Below, one piece after another: positions 7,475 through 15,449 of a stretch of DNA of 36,333 nt; the stretch's first letter is position 1, and each line of letters opens with the position of its first letter. The translations under genes were made by a program, and so were the position numbers. Under the pieces are notes generated by a model. The model was given only the letters and a program-made list of their open reading frames with translations. It did not search any database and had not been told where the DNA came from. This stretch comes from Candidatus Calescibacteriota bacterium (lineage in GTDB: Bacteria > CAIJMQ01 > JAADFP01): positions 1 through 36,333 of the forward strand of contig JAGGYA010000006.1 of NCBI GenBank assembly GCA_021162785.1. The letters run 5' to 3'.

Positions 7475-8199
7475 CCTACCTTATCTCTTATTTTCCTTGC
7501 TATATCCAGAGCTCCTCCCTCCTCTTCCCCTTCTGCAACTACAAGAATACTGGAAACTTTCCCTTTCTTCTTTCCTTCCTCCAGTCTTTTAATAATCTCA
7601 TTTAAATGGGTGGGTGTTTCGGGAATTAGGATATCCTCTGCTCCACCGGCTACTCCTGCATAAAGGGCAATAAATCCGCTGGTCCTTCCCATCACTTCTA
7701 TTATGAAGAGTCTTTCATGGGAAGTGGCAGTATCTCTAATTCTGTCTATAGCTTCCAGAGCAATATTTACTGCAGTATCAAATCCAATGGTTAAATCTGT
7801 TCCCCATAGGTCATTATCTATGGTTCCAGGGACACCCACCGTGGGTATACCCCAGTTTTTGTAAAGTGCATATGCTCCCCTATAGGAACCATCACCTCCT
7901 ATCACCACCAATCCTTCTATCCCCCATTTTTTCATGTTCTCCACTGCTATTTTCTGTCCTTCCAGTGTTTTAAATTTTTCTGATCTGGAAGAGAGGAGTA
8001 TGGTTCCACCTCGGTTCACTATTCCGGATACAGACCGGGCATCCATTTCTATGAAGTCTCCCTCTATAAGCCCTTTAAACCCTCTTTTTATCCCCACCAC
8101 TTCCATTCCTTCATAGATTGCTCTTCTTACCACTGCTCTTATTGCCGGGTTCATTCCCGGAGAATCACCGCCTGAAGTGAGAACTCCTATCCTTTTCAT
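7231..8199 (-). CDS. pfkA: ATP-dependent 6-phosphofructokinase
   Basis: A 322-aa, full-length phosphofructokinase that phosphorylates fructose 6-phosphate to the 1,6-bisphosphate in glycolysis. Motifs in order: TSGGDSPGMNPAIRAVV (N-terminal nucleotide loop), VVIGGDGSYRGA, VGVPGTIDNDL with the catalytic Asp, IEVMGRTSG, and ILGHLQRGGSPTAIDRILA. Gly in GGDGS and in PGTIDND marks the ATP type; pyrophosphate-dependent enzymes carry Asp and Lys there. Its start overlaps the radC stop by one base (TGATG), so it is the last gene of the minus-strand operon. Its 3' 244 bp overlap the opposing membrane-protein frame. Confidence 0.96.
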   Translation of the reverse strand: MKRIGVLTSGGDSPGMNPAIRAVVRRAIYEGMEVVGIKRGFKGLIEGDFIEMDARSVSGIVNRGGTILLSSRSEKFKTLEGQKIAVENMKKWGIEGLVVIGGDGSYRGAYALYKNWGIPTVGVPGTIDNDLWGTDLTIGFDTAVNIALEAIDRIRDTATSHERLFIIEVMGRTSGFIALYAGVAGGAEDILIPETPTHLNEIIKRLEEGKKKGKVSSILVVAEGEEEGGALDIARKIRDKVGYETRVLILGHLQRGGSPTAIDRILATRLGSGAVEILKEGKGGVAVGWVNNALKITPLPETWEKKKPIDADLCELALIMSI

Positions 8200-8891
8200 C
8201 AGATAAGCCTCCTTTCCCGAAAACTCACATAACCATCTCTGGCAATAATTATGTGGTCAAGGATTTCTACACCTATAATTTCTGCTACTTGTTTAAGTCT
8301 TTTAGTTATGAGTATATCTTGTTCACTGGGTTCAGGATTACCTGAAGGATGGTTGTGAGCAAGAATTATGGAGGAAGCGGGGATAGTAAAGATGGGACGA
8401 AAGACTTCTCTGGGATGGACTAAGCTTTCTTCAAGTGTCCCTACACTTACCTCTTCTTTTCCCACCAGTTCATTACGCGCATTGAGATAGAGAGCAATAA
8501 AGTATTCTTTTTTCCTATCCCTGAATTCCCAGAGGAGATCTACAACTTTACGGGGTGAATCAAGGACAGGTAAAGTGTTTTCTTTTCTATTCATTCTCTT
8601 AGCTATCTCAAAAAGAGCTTTTATAGTGGCAGCTTTTACCTTACCCATCCCCTTTATCCTTGTGAGGTCTTCTATGGAAAGTCTGGAAAGTCCCTCCCAT
8701 CCATATCGGGAAAGGAGATAACGAGCCAATTCCAGCACATTTTTACCCCGATACCCTGCTCTCAAGACTATGGCCAGGAGTTCCTCATCTTTTAGACTTT
8801 CCTCTCCCATTTCCTCCAGTTTCTCCCTGGGTTTACGGTGGGAGGGCAAATCTTTTATTCTGTAAGTGGATCTCCTCACCTTATCACCCAT
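8199..8891 (-). CDS. radC: RadC family JAMM/MPN protein
   Basis: A 230-aa RadC protein of normal length. Residues about 15-100 hold the UPF0758 N-terminal part with a helix-hairpin-helix (LTRIKGMGKVKAATIKALFE). Residues about 105-228 form the MPN/JAMM domain with the metal motif AHNHPSGNPEPSEQD and the upstream Glu. RadC was named for DNA repair but its biochemical role is unsettled. The N-terminal 16 bp overlap ispA, and its stop overlaps the pfkA start, so it is translated within the operon. Confidence 0.95.
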   Translation of the reverse strand: MGDKVRRSTYRIKDLPSHRKPREKLEEMGEESLKDEELLAIVLRAGYRGKNVLELARYLLSRYGWEGLSRLSIEDLTRIKGMGKVKAATIKALFEIAKRMNRKENTLPVLDSPRKVVDLLWEFRDRKKEYFIALYLNARNELVGKEEVSVGTLEESLVHPREVFRPIFTIPASSIILAHNHPSGNPEPSEQDILITKRLKQVAEIIGVEILDHIIIARDGYVSFRERRLI

Positions 8892-9697
8892 TCCACCATC
8901 TCCTTGAGGATTTTTCCTCTCTCTCCAAATTGACGAACAGCCTCAATGGCCTTCTTTCCATATTCTCTCCCTTTATTTCTTGCTCCCTCTATACTTAGAA
9001 GGGCAGGAAAATCTGGATAAGGAGGTTCTTTCCCTTCCTCTGCTTCTCTCACATCGTCCATGATTTGAAAAGCAAGACCCAGGTTTTCTCCATAACTACC
9101 CAGTAAAGCAAGTTCTTCTTCATTTGCATCTCCAATTACTCCTCCACTGAGAACAGAAGCTTTGATTAGTGCACCAGTTTTGAGGCTATAAATTTTCTTC
9201 AATTTTTCAATGTTTTCCTCCTTACCCATATGTATATCCATTACCTGCCCTTCAATTACCCCTCCTATTCCTAAGGAAGAGGAGATTAACTGAAATATTT
9301 TTTCTTTCTTCTCTGCAGGAAGGGAAGCAAAGGATAGGGTCTGGAAAGCAAGATTAAATAGAGCATCCCCCACAAGAACCGCCATTCCTTCTCCAAATTT
9401 TTTATGCACTGTAGGTTTACCCCGTCGAAAATCATCATTATCTATACAGGGGAGATCATCATGGACAAGTGTGAAATTGTGAATGAGTTCTATAGCTACA
9501 GCAGTTTCCAGAGAATCTTCTACCTTCCCATTTACCGCATAGGTGGAAGCCATCACCAGTAATGGACGGAATCTCTTTCCTCCCGGGAAAAGTGCATAAC
9601 GCATTGCTTCTTGAAGTTCACCTTTACCTTCTATTTTTCTTTCCAGGATTCTTTCAAATGGGGGGAGATAAAGGGAAATGAAGTCTTTAAGATTCAT
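8876..9697 (-). CDS. ispA: Polyprenyl (farnesyl/geranylgeranyl) diphosphate synthase
   Basis: A 273-aa trans-prenyltransferase making C15 or C20 diphosphates from IPP and allylic diphosphates. The first Asp-rich motif is DDLPCID in LVHDDLPCIDNDDFRRGKPT, the DDx4D bacterial form. Other marks are GGKRFRPLL (IPP binding), VGDALFNLAF and LKTGALIKAS. The second Asp-rich motif reads FQIMDDVREAEEGK: the usual DDxxD is DDVRE and the region is shortened before PALLSIEGAR. It overlaps asd by 4 bp and radC by 16 bp. Product chain length cannot be read with confidence. Confidence 0.92.
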   Translation of the reverse strand: MNLKDFISLYLPPFERILERKIEGKGELQEAMRYALFPGGKRFRPLLVMASTYAVNGKVEDSLETAVAIELIHNFTLVHDDLPCIDNDDFRRGKPTVHKKFGEGMAVLVGDALFNLAFQTLSFASLPAEKKEKIFQLISSSLGIGGVIEGQVMDIHMGKEENIEKLKKIYSLKTGALIKASVLSGGVIGDANEEELALLGSYGENLGLAFQIMDDVREAEEGKEPPYPDFPALLSIEGARNKGREYGKKAIEAVRQFGERGKILKEMVEWVIR

Positions 9698-10752
9698 AGT
9701 TTTTTCTTTTCCAGAAGAAGTTCCGCAATCTGGACTGCATTTAGTGCAGCCCCTTTTCTCAAGTTATCCGAGACTATCCAGAGGTTAAGACCCCGGCAGA
9801 TACTTTCATCCTTCCTTATTCTTCCCACAAATACTTCATCTTTACCATCAGCTACAAGTGGGAGGGGATAAAGGTTTTCTTCCAGATTATCCATTACCTT
9901 TACACCCGGAGCTTTACTGAGGACCTCTCTCACCTCTTCCAGTTCAAAATCCTCTTCCAGCTCAATATTCACTGCCTCAGCATGGCCACGAAAAACAGGG
10001 ACTCTGACAGTTGTAGCAGTCACCGCAAGATCAGGTATCCCCATTATTTTCCGGGTTTCATTCACCATCTTCATTTCTTCTTTTGAATAAAGATTGGGAA
10101 GGAAAATATCTATATGGGGAAGAACATTGAAGGCTATCTGATGAGGAAGGACGCGGGAAGAACTCTTTACCTGGTAAATGGAAGGATCCAGATCCATCCA
10201 GGAACTCACACCCTTCTCCTCCGCTTTGTGGACAACCTCTTTAACCTCCTGCCAGAGCTGATCCACTGCTTCTTTACCCCATCCCGAAACCGACTGATAG
10301 GTGGATACTACAACCCTTTTTATTTTCCACCGGTCATGGATGGGCTTTAATACAACCACCATCTGAATTGTGGAACAGTTTGGGTTGGCTATTATACCTC
10401 TGTGCCAGTTCACATCCTGAGGATTAACTTCTGGAACTACAAGCGGAACATCTTCTTCCATCCTCCAGGCACTGGAATTATCTATCACCACACACCCATC
10501 TTTTACCGCAATTGGAGCAAATTCTCTGGATACCTTTGCTCCTGCAGAGAATAGAGCAAGTTTCACTCCCTGGAAGGAATTCTCATCCAGAACCTGCACA
10601 GGTATTTCTTCTCCCCTGAATCTCACCACTTCCCCACGGGATCTTTCCGAAGCAAGGGGGAGAAGTTCACTTACAGGGAAGTTTCTCTCCTCCAGAACTT
10701 TAATCATCTCCCTTCCTACCATTCCCGTGGCACCTACAACTGCGACTCTCAT
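9694..10752 (-). CDS. asd: Aspartate-semialdehyde dehydrogenase
   Basis: A 352-aa NADP-dependent enzyme that reduces aspartyl phosphate to the semialdehyde for lysine/diaminopimelate, threonine and methionine. VGATGMVGREMIKVL is the nucleotide-binding start. NPNCSTIQ holds the catalytic Cys126. YQSVSGWGKEAVDQL and RVPVFRGHAEAVNIE (active-site Arg and His) follow, as does DEVFVGRIRKD. Length and all motifs are normal. It overlaps the Clp1-like gene by 4 bp and ispA by 4 bp. Its placement with an RNA-kinase-like gene and radC does not form an amino acid pathway cluster. Confidence 0.95.
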   Translation of the reverse strand: MRVAVVGATGMVGREMIKVLEERNFPVSELLPLASERSRGEVVRFRGEEIPVQVLDENSFQGVKLALFSAGAKVSREFAPIAVKDGCVVIDNSSAWRMEEDVPLVVPEVNPQDVNWHRGIIANPNCSTIQMVVVLKPIHDRWKIKRVVVSTYQSVSGWGKEAVDQLWQEVKEVVHKAEEKGVSSWMDLDPSIYQVKSSSRVLPHQIAFNVLPHIDIFLPNLYSKEEMKMVNETRKIMGIPDLAVTATTVRVPVFRGHAEAVNIELEEDFELEEVREVLSKAPGVKVMDNLEENLYPLPLVADGKDEVFVGRIRKDESICRGLNLWIVSDNLRKGAALNAVQIAELLLEKKKL

Positions 10753-11606
10753 TTTTCCTCCCCTGTTTCTGGATCAATAATCAATCTGCCCACCCAGATT
10801 ATCTTCAAATCGTCAAAATTTTTCAAGGGAGTAAATATTTTTACTTTCCCCTTTTCCACTCCCATCCACAAACCCAATCCCAGAAGAAACCCTTTTTCTT
10901 CCAGTAAGCCTACGAGTTGTCCCCTTTGGATAACCTTGGTATGGGAAACAAAACCCAGGCCCTTTAAAGAAAACTCTTTTACTTCACCACCTTCAAAATA
11001 CCGTTTAAACTTCTCTTTTCGAAAGTTAATCCTATCCTGTCGTGTTTTCACCTTTACAAAATCACCCACCTTGAGTTTCTCCACCCTAAATCCCCCACTA
11101 AGTAAAAGACTATGAATTTCTTCCATTTCATCCTCTCTTTCCAAGATAACTACAAGATCCGGTTGAAATACCAGCGATTTCATGTACTTCAACCTCTTCC
11201 CTTCCTCACCTTTTATAAGTCCTGAGGTATCCATCACTGCAGGAGGATTCCCTTTCTCTTCAAGGACTTGAACAAAGGAGTGGACCCCTAAAATCACTTC
11301 ACTGAAAAATCCACTGGGAGAATTTGAGCCTATAAACCACTGATAATCTGGGAGAACCGTCTCCAATTGTGAAGGAAATCGCTTAAGGAAGGACATACTC
11401 AAGGTAGCAGGAGGACCCAGGATTGCCTGACCAACATCTGCGTTGATGTAGGCAACCTCTTCCTTTTTCTCAATTAAAATTTTGAGAATATACCGTGCAT
11501 AGGTAGTTTTACCACAATCTACACCCCCTACCAGCATTATCCTCCAGTCCTGGGAAGAAATCTCTTCTGCAAGTTTTTTCCAGGCTGGTGGGAATTCCCA
11601 CTCCAT
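10749..11606 (-). CDS. Clp1/Grc3-like P-loop polynucleotide kinase family protein
   Basis: A 285-aa P-loop protein. MLVGGVDCGKTTYARYIL (residues about 24-41) is a Walker A in the Clp1/NOL9/Grc3 style, followed by INADVGQAILGPPATLSMSF, where DVGQ matches the D-x-GQ motif of that family. VMDTSGLIKG resembles the Walker B region. Characterised relatives phosphorylate RNA or DNA 5'-hydroxyl ends. The C-terminal 80 residues form a small strand-rich domain ending near the stop. It is the first gene of the minus-strand operon; a TAAAAT box ends 7 bp before its ATG and no Shine-Dalgarno site is present, suggesting a leaderless start. Confidence 0.78.
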   Translation of the reverse strand: MEWEFPPAWKKLAEEISSQDWRIMLVGGVDCGKTTYARYILKILIEKKEEVAYINADVGQAILGPPATLSMSFLKRFPSQLETVLPDYQWFIGSNSPSGFFSEVILGVHSFVQVLEEKGNPPAVMDTSGLIKGEEGKRLKYMKSLVFQPDLVVILEREDEMEEIHSLLLSGGFRVEKLKVGDFVKVKTRQDRINFRKEKFKRYFEGGEVKEFSLKGLGFVSHTKVIQRGQLVGLLEEKGFLLGLGLWMGVEKGKVKIFTPLKNFDDLKIIWVGRLIIDPETGEEK

Positions 11607-11613
11607 TTTTTAA

Positions 11614-11619
11614 ATTTTA
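11614..11619 (-). promoter_or_regulatory. -10 box for leaderless start of the minus operon
   Basis: Read on the minus strand, TAAAAT lies 7 bp before ATG 11606 with no ribosome-binding purine run between. Transcription would begin at or next to the start codon. No good -35 was found. Confidence 0.4.
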
Positions 11620-11656
11620 CCTGAAAAAGACTGGGAAAAGTGGGAAATGGAAATAA

Positions 11657-11668
11657 TGGTATAATACC
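11657..11668 (+). promoter_or_regulatory. Extended -10 promoter for the SPFH/ABC unit
   Basis: TGG-TATAAT (11657-11665) is a perfect extended -10 element. It lies 7 bp before ATG 11673, so the transcript should start at or beside the A of ATG and be leaderless. The box is embedded in an 11-bp palindrome, GGTATAATACC (11658-11668), which could also be a regulator site between the divergent operons. Confidence 0.55.
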
Positions 11669-11672
11669 CTGC

Positions 11673-12650
11673 ATGAGATCATACTGGGCAGTTACTCTGG
11701 TCTCTTTAAGGGAACTTATCAGACAGCCCTTTTTTACCATCACTCTTTTTGGTGGTGCATTTTTTATTCTTGCCAGTCCTGTTTTCACGATGTTTACTTT
11801 TCTAACCTCTTCAGTGATGGTTATGGATATGGGACTCTCCACTATTCTGGTTGTAGCATTGAGTTTGGGAGTCCTATTTGCAGTGCTTATGGTCGCCCGT
11901 GAAGTTGAAGAGAAAACTACTGTAAGTATCCTTAGTAAACCCATATCTCGTTTTACCTTTCTCACTGCCAAATTAACTGCTATTTGTATAGCCATATTGC
12001 TGGCTATTATCCCTCTTATTTCCATCCTTATAATGACCCTGAGACTGGGTGTTCCCGAAGCAGCTTATTCAGAAGTTGAGTATCCAGTCCTCTGGATGGA
12101 ATTTGGCCCTCTTGTAATTGCCTGTATAATCGGTGCACTGGGTAACTATTATGCGGATAAAAATTTTACCTCACTCTTTGTGATTTCCCTCAACATTCTC
12201 TATATTCTTTTCCTTTTCTTTTTAGCTTTGGTAGATGAGGAATTTAAATTTAACCCCTTTAAGGTCAAAATGCATTTTGAACTTATTAAACCAGCCCTCC
12301 TAATCTGGTGGGGTGGGAGTCTCTTTGCAGCACTTGCCCTTTTATTTTCTCTTTCTGGGAGAATGATGTTAGCACTTACACTCTCTCTCCTCATTGCCCT
12401 TGTTGGTCTTTCTGCTGATTTTCTCTTTACTAAAATGGGGAAAGGAAACTGGTGGGCAAAAGCTCTATATGCATTAATTCCGAATTTACAAATTTTCTGG
12501 GCACAGGAATTCTGGGAAAGAGAAAAAGAAGTGCCTCTTTCTTACCTTTTTAATGTTTTGAGGTATACTATTCTATATATTGCGGGTATTGTTTTCATAG
12601 CCTGGGGAGTTTGGGAAAGAAAAGAGGTGGGAGTTGGAAGAAAAGGCTAA
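11673..12650 (+). CDS. ABC-2 type transporter permease
   Basis: A 325-aa integral membrane protein with about six hydrophobic segments. The first follows RELIRQPFF, and the cytoplasmic loop AREVEEKTTVSILSKPISR is the usual mark of ABC-2 permeases (export or membrane-remodelling type). I chose ATG 11673 over the in-frame GTG 11640 because the MRSYWAVTLVSLRELI start fits the family and a -10 box ends 7 bp before it. It overlaps the next SPFH gene by 17 bp. Its likely ATPase is encoded 6 kb downstream at 18352. The cargo is unknown. Confidence 0.85.
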   Translation: MRSYWAVTLVSLRELIRQPFFTITLFGGAFFILASPVFTMFTFLTSSVMVMDMGLSTILVVALSLGVLFAVLMVAREVEEKTTVSILSKPISRFTFLTAKLTAICIAILLAIIPLISILIMTLRLGVPEAAYSEVEYPVLWMEFGPLVIACIIGALGNYYADKNFTSLFVISLNILYILFLFFLALVDEEFKFNPFKVKMHFELIKPALLIWWGGSLFAALALLFSLSGRMMLALTLSLLIALVGLSADFLFTKMGKGNWWAKALYALIPNLQIFWAQEFWEREKEVPLSYLFNVLRYTILYIAGIVFIAWGVWERKEVGVGRKG

Positions 12651-14505
12651 ATTCAGACAGGGTTTCCAAATATCTATTGGAGGTATAGGAGTCTTATTTG
12701 TCTTTGCTCCCCTTTATTACTTCTTCTATACCCGGGTAAAAGCTGCTACTCTGGCTATTACTGCCCTATTTGAAGGGGTTGGTATCATAGTATTTCTGGG
12801 ACTTTTCCTGCTTTATTATCAGAGATTCAAACTGGAAAGGGAAAAAGAAGAATTAGAGGAAATTTCTCGCCAAAGGGGAAGAATCTTTGAAGATAGAGAA
12901 ACAGGTGTTTTAATCAACGAAATCAGACTTCAACAAACAGAAAAATGGACACTCCCTTTTCTCTCTCTTATTGTGGCCGGTCTTCTCATAAGTGGGATAA
13001 TAAACCTCTGGAAAAACTTTGCCGGAAAATATCAAACTCTCCCCTACTCTCCACTTACTCCTCTCTTCCTCATAGCCACCTCCATAATGTTCTTCCTTTA
13101 CTCTCGATACATTCTGGGAATGAGCAAGGAAAAAGTATGGAGAGAGCTGCGTGCAGGGGCTTCCTGGCTGGGAATGACTGCAATATTCTCCTTCCTATCC
13201 GGTATTTCCATTACTTTGAATCATTTCCGTCTCATAAAAATTGATACTTTTCTATTCTATATTTATTCTGCTATTGGTGGATTAACTGCAATAGAAATAA
13301 TCCTCAATCTTATAGGTCTTTTCTATAGAGTTAAGGGGGCAGAGTTCCGTATACCTTTTGATTCAAGGCTTTTATACATGTTCTCCTGTCCAGAAGAAGT
13401 ATTTCCTTCTTTTGCAGAACTTCTGGATTACCAGTTTGGTTTCCGAATTACCCAAACCTGGTTTTATCAATTTTTGAAAGCAAGGCTTATACCTCTAATT
13501 CTTCTTCAAATTTTGTTCCTTTATCTTCTAACCTGCATAGTAATTATCCGACCCTATGAAATGGGATTTATTGAGTTTCTGGGAAAACCAGTAGGGGGAG
13601 GAAAAATATTTAAACCTGGTCTACACTTTAAGTTCCCTTATCCCATTGGAAAGGCAAGAATCTATCCTGTAGGAAGAATTATGGGCATAAGGGTAGGAGC
13701 AAAAGGGAAGGAGGGAGAAAGAATACTCTGGACTGAACAACACTACGAGGAGGAGTACAACTGGATCATTGCCAGTCGAGAAGCAGTAATAGGGGGAGGA
13801 GAATATAGAACTGTGCCGGTAAACTTTCTCTCAGGGGTAATCTGGGTTTATTATCGGATAAAACCTGAAGAACTCTACAATTATGTTTATCTACATAAAG
13901 ATGGAGAGAAACTACTGGAAAGCATAGCCTATAACCAGTTCTTACGTTTAGCAATTAATGTAGATTTCTTTGAGATTATGAATGTGAAAAGGCTTAAGTT
14001 CGCTGAATTACTCAAGGAAAAAATACAGAAAGAAGCAGATAAAAGGAAACTGGGGGTAAAAATTGAAGAAGTTACCTTAGAAAATATTCACCCTCCTGTA
14101 AATGTGGCTCATGCATTTGAAAAAGTAGTGGGAGCGCTGGAAAAGAAGGAGGCTTCTATTCTTGGAGCAGAGGCTTACTATAACAAAGAAGTTACTCTTG
14201 CTAAGTATACTGCTTCCACTTTATTAACTGAAGCAGAAACTTACCGGGATACTCGTAAAATGCTCTCAAAAGCAGAAGCAGAAAGTTTCCTTAAGAGGCT
14301 TGAGGCTTACAATAAAAATCCACGAATTTTCAAATACCGCCATTATTTAAGGATATTAGAAGAAAGTCTTTCCTATCCGAGAAAGTTTGTGGTCTTGTCA
14401 CCCCGGGTGGATCGGGATGTCACCATCCTTAATTTGGAAGAGGTCTTGAGTCCGGATGTTCTTTCACTGGCTCTTGAGGCGGAATTAGAAAAGGAGAAGA
14501 AATGA
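12634..14505 (+). CDS. Polytopic SPFH/band-7 protein (HflK-like, with extra TM region)
   Basis: A 623-aa protein. Residues 1-315 hold about seven membrane segments, unlike ordinary HflK. From about residue 300 it continues as an SPFH domain: CIVIIRPYEMGFIEFLG, GLHFKFPYPIGKARIYPVG, and the later LKEKIQKEADKRKLGVKIEE, then ENIHPPVNVAHAFEKVVGAL. A helical, Ala- and Glu-rich coiled-coil tail follows (EAYYNKEVTLAKY). SPFH proteins form large ring- or cage-like scaffolds in membranes. TTG 12634 is the start, just after GGTGGGAG within the previous gene. It is the first of three tandem SPFH genes and overlaps the next by 4 bp. Confidence 0.8.
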   Translation: MEEKAKFRQGFQISIGGIGVLFVFAPLYYFFYTRVKAATLAITALFEGVGIIVFLGLFLLYYQRFKLEREKEELEEISRQRGRIFEDRETGVLINEIRLQQTEKWTLPFLSLIVAGLLISGIINLWKNFAGKYQTLPYSPLTPLFLIATSIMFFLYSRYILGMSKEKVWRELRAGASWLGMTAIFSFLSGISITLNHFRLIKIDTFLFYIYSAIGGLTAIEIILNLIGLFYRVKGAEFRIPFDSRLLYMFSCPEEVFPSFAELLDYQFGFRITQTWFYQFLKARLIPLILLQILFLYLLTCIVIIRPYEMGFIEFLGKPVGGGKIFKPGLHFKFPYPIGKARIYPVGRIMGIRVGAKGKEGERILWTEQHYEEEYNWIIASREAVIGGGEYRTVPVNFLSGVIWVYYRIKPEELYNYVYLHKDGEKLLESIAYNQFLRLAINVDFFEIMNVKRLKFAELLKEKIQKEADKRKLGVKIEEVTLENIHPPVNVAHAFEKVVGALEKKEASILGAEAYYNKEVTLAKYTASTLLTEAETYRDTRKMLSKAEAESFLKRLEAYNKNPRIFKYRHYLRILEESLSYPRKFVVLSPRVDRDVTILNLEEVLSPDVLSLALEAELEKEKK

Positions 14506-15449
14506 TGAGGAAAGTAGGTAGTCCCCAGTATCTTCTCGTTGGTATCCTCCTCTTTATCATCCTTATACTTTACCTGGTGGCTTTCCAGGTAAGGGTGGAT
14601 GAAACTGCTGTAGTAACCACTTTTGGTAAACCCGTAAGAGTTATCACTTCTCCCGGTCTTTACTGGAAGGCTCCCTGGCCGATACAGGAAGTGTATCGTT
14701 TCGATTCAAGGATTCAGGTTCTGGAAGGAAAAATGGAGGAAGTATTTACCAAAGATGGGAAAAATATAATTCTGGTAACCTCCACACTCTGGCGAATAAA
14801 GGATCCTTTAAAGTTCTTTGTAAGTGTAGGAGGAATGGATGAAGCTAAGAAGAAATTAAGTGCCCTGGTAAGAAATTATGTTAATGGAATAATTGGGACA
14901 TATGAACTCTCCCATTTAGTAAATGTGAAAAAGGAGGAACTAAAATTTGATGAAATTCAATCTAAAATAACTCAACTTGCCCGTGTAGAAAGCGAAAAAA
15001 CTTATGGAATTACTATTGAAGATGTATTAATTAAACGACTGCAATTCCCTCAAGATGTTACAGAGGATGTATTTGAGAGAATGAGAAAGGAAAGGGAAAG
15101 AATTGCAGAGAAATACATTGCTGAGGGAGAAGGACTGGCAAGCGATATAAAAGCAAAGGCTGACGCAGAGAAAGAAAGAATCTTAGCAGAAGCTAAAGCA
15201 AAGGCGAAGAGAATAAGAGGTGAGGGAGATGCAGAAGCAGCTAAGTATTACGATGTTTTCACTAAGAATGAAGACCTTGCCATTTTCCTGAGAAAACTTG
15301 AAGCACTGGAGAATACACTTAAAGAAAAATCAACCGTGATACTGGATTATCGAACACCTCCTTATGACCTTTTCTTAGGCAAGTATCTTGAGACATCTTC
15401 CAGTGAGGAGACTTCAAAAGAGGAAGAGAAGGATAAAAATGAAAGATAA
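14502..15449 (+). CDS. SPFH/band-7 protein, HflC-like
   Basis: A 315-aa protein with one N-terminal membrane segment (LLVGILLFIILILYLVAF) and a complete SPFH domain: VRVDETAVVTTFGKPVRVI, SPGLYWKAPWPIQEVYRFD, SALVRNYVNGIIGTYELSHL, then VLIKRLQFPQDVTEDVFERM. The distal region is an Ala/Glu/Lys coiled coil (ADAEKERILAEAKAKAKRIR). This is the HflC plan. HflC with HflK surrounds FtsH protease in known bacteria, but no ftsH is in this window. ATGA overlap with the preceding gene and an AAGGAGAAG site indicate coupled translation. Confidence 0.85.
   Translation: MMRKVGSPQYLLVGILLFIILILYLVAFQVRVDETAVVTTFGKPVRVITSPGLYWKAPWPIQEVYRFDSRIQVLEGKMEEVFTKDGKNIILVTSTLWRIKDPLKFFVSVGGMDEAKKKLSALVRNYVNGIIGTYELSHLVNVKKEELKFDEIQSKITQLARVESEKTYGITIEDVLIKRLQFPQDVTEDVFERMRKERERIAEKYIAEGEGLASDIKAKADAEKERILAEAKAKAKRIRGEGDAEAAKYYDVFTKNEDLAIFLRKLEALENTLKEKSTVILDYRTPPYDLFLGKYLETSSSEETSKEEEKDKNER

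Noticed and set aside
11537-12025. 162-aa minus-strand frame across the divergent promoter region
   Set aside because: It crosses the start of the Clp1-like gene and lies antisense to the permease; its Ile/Thr-rich sequence is typical of reverse-strand translation.
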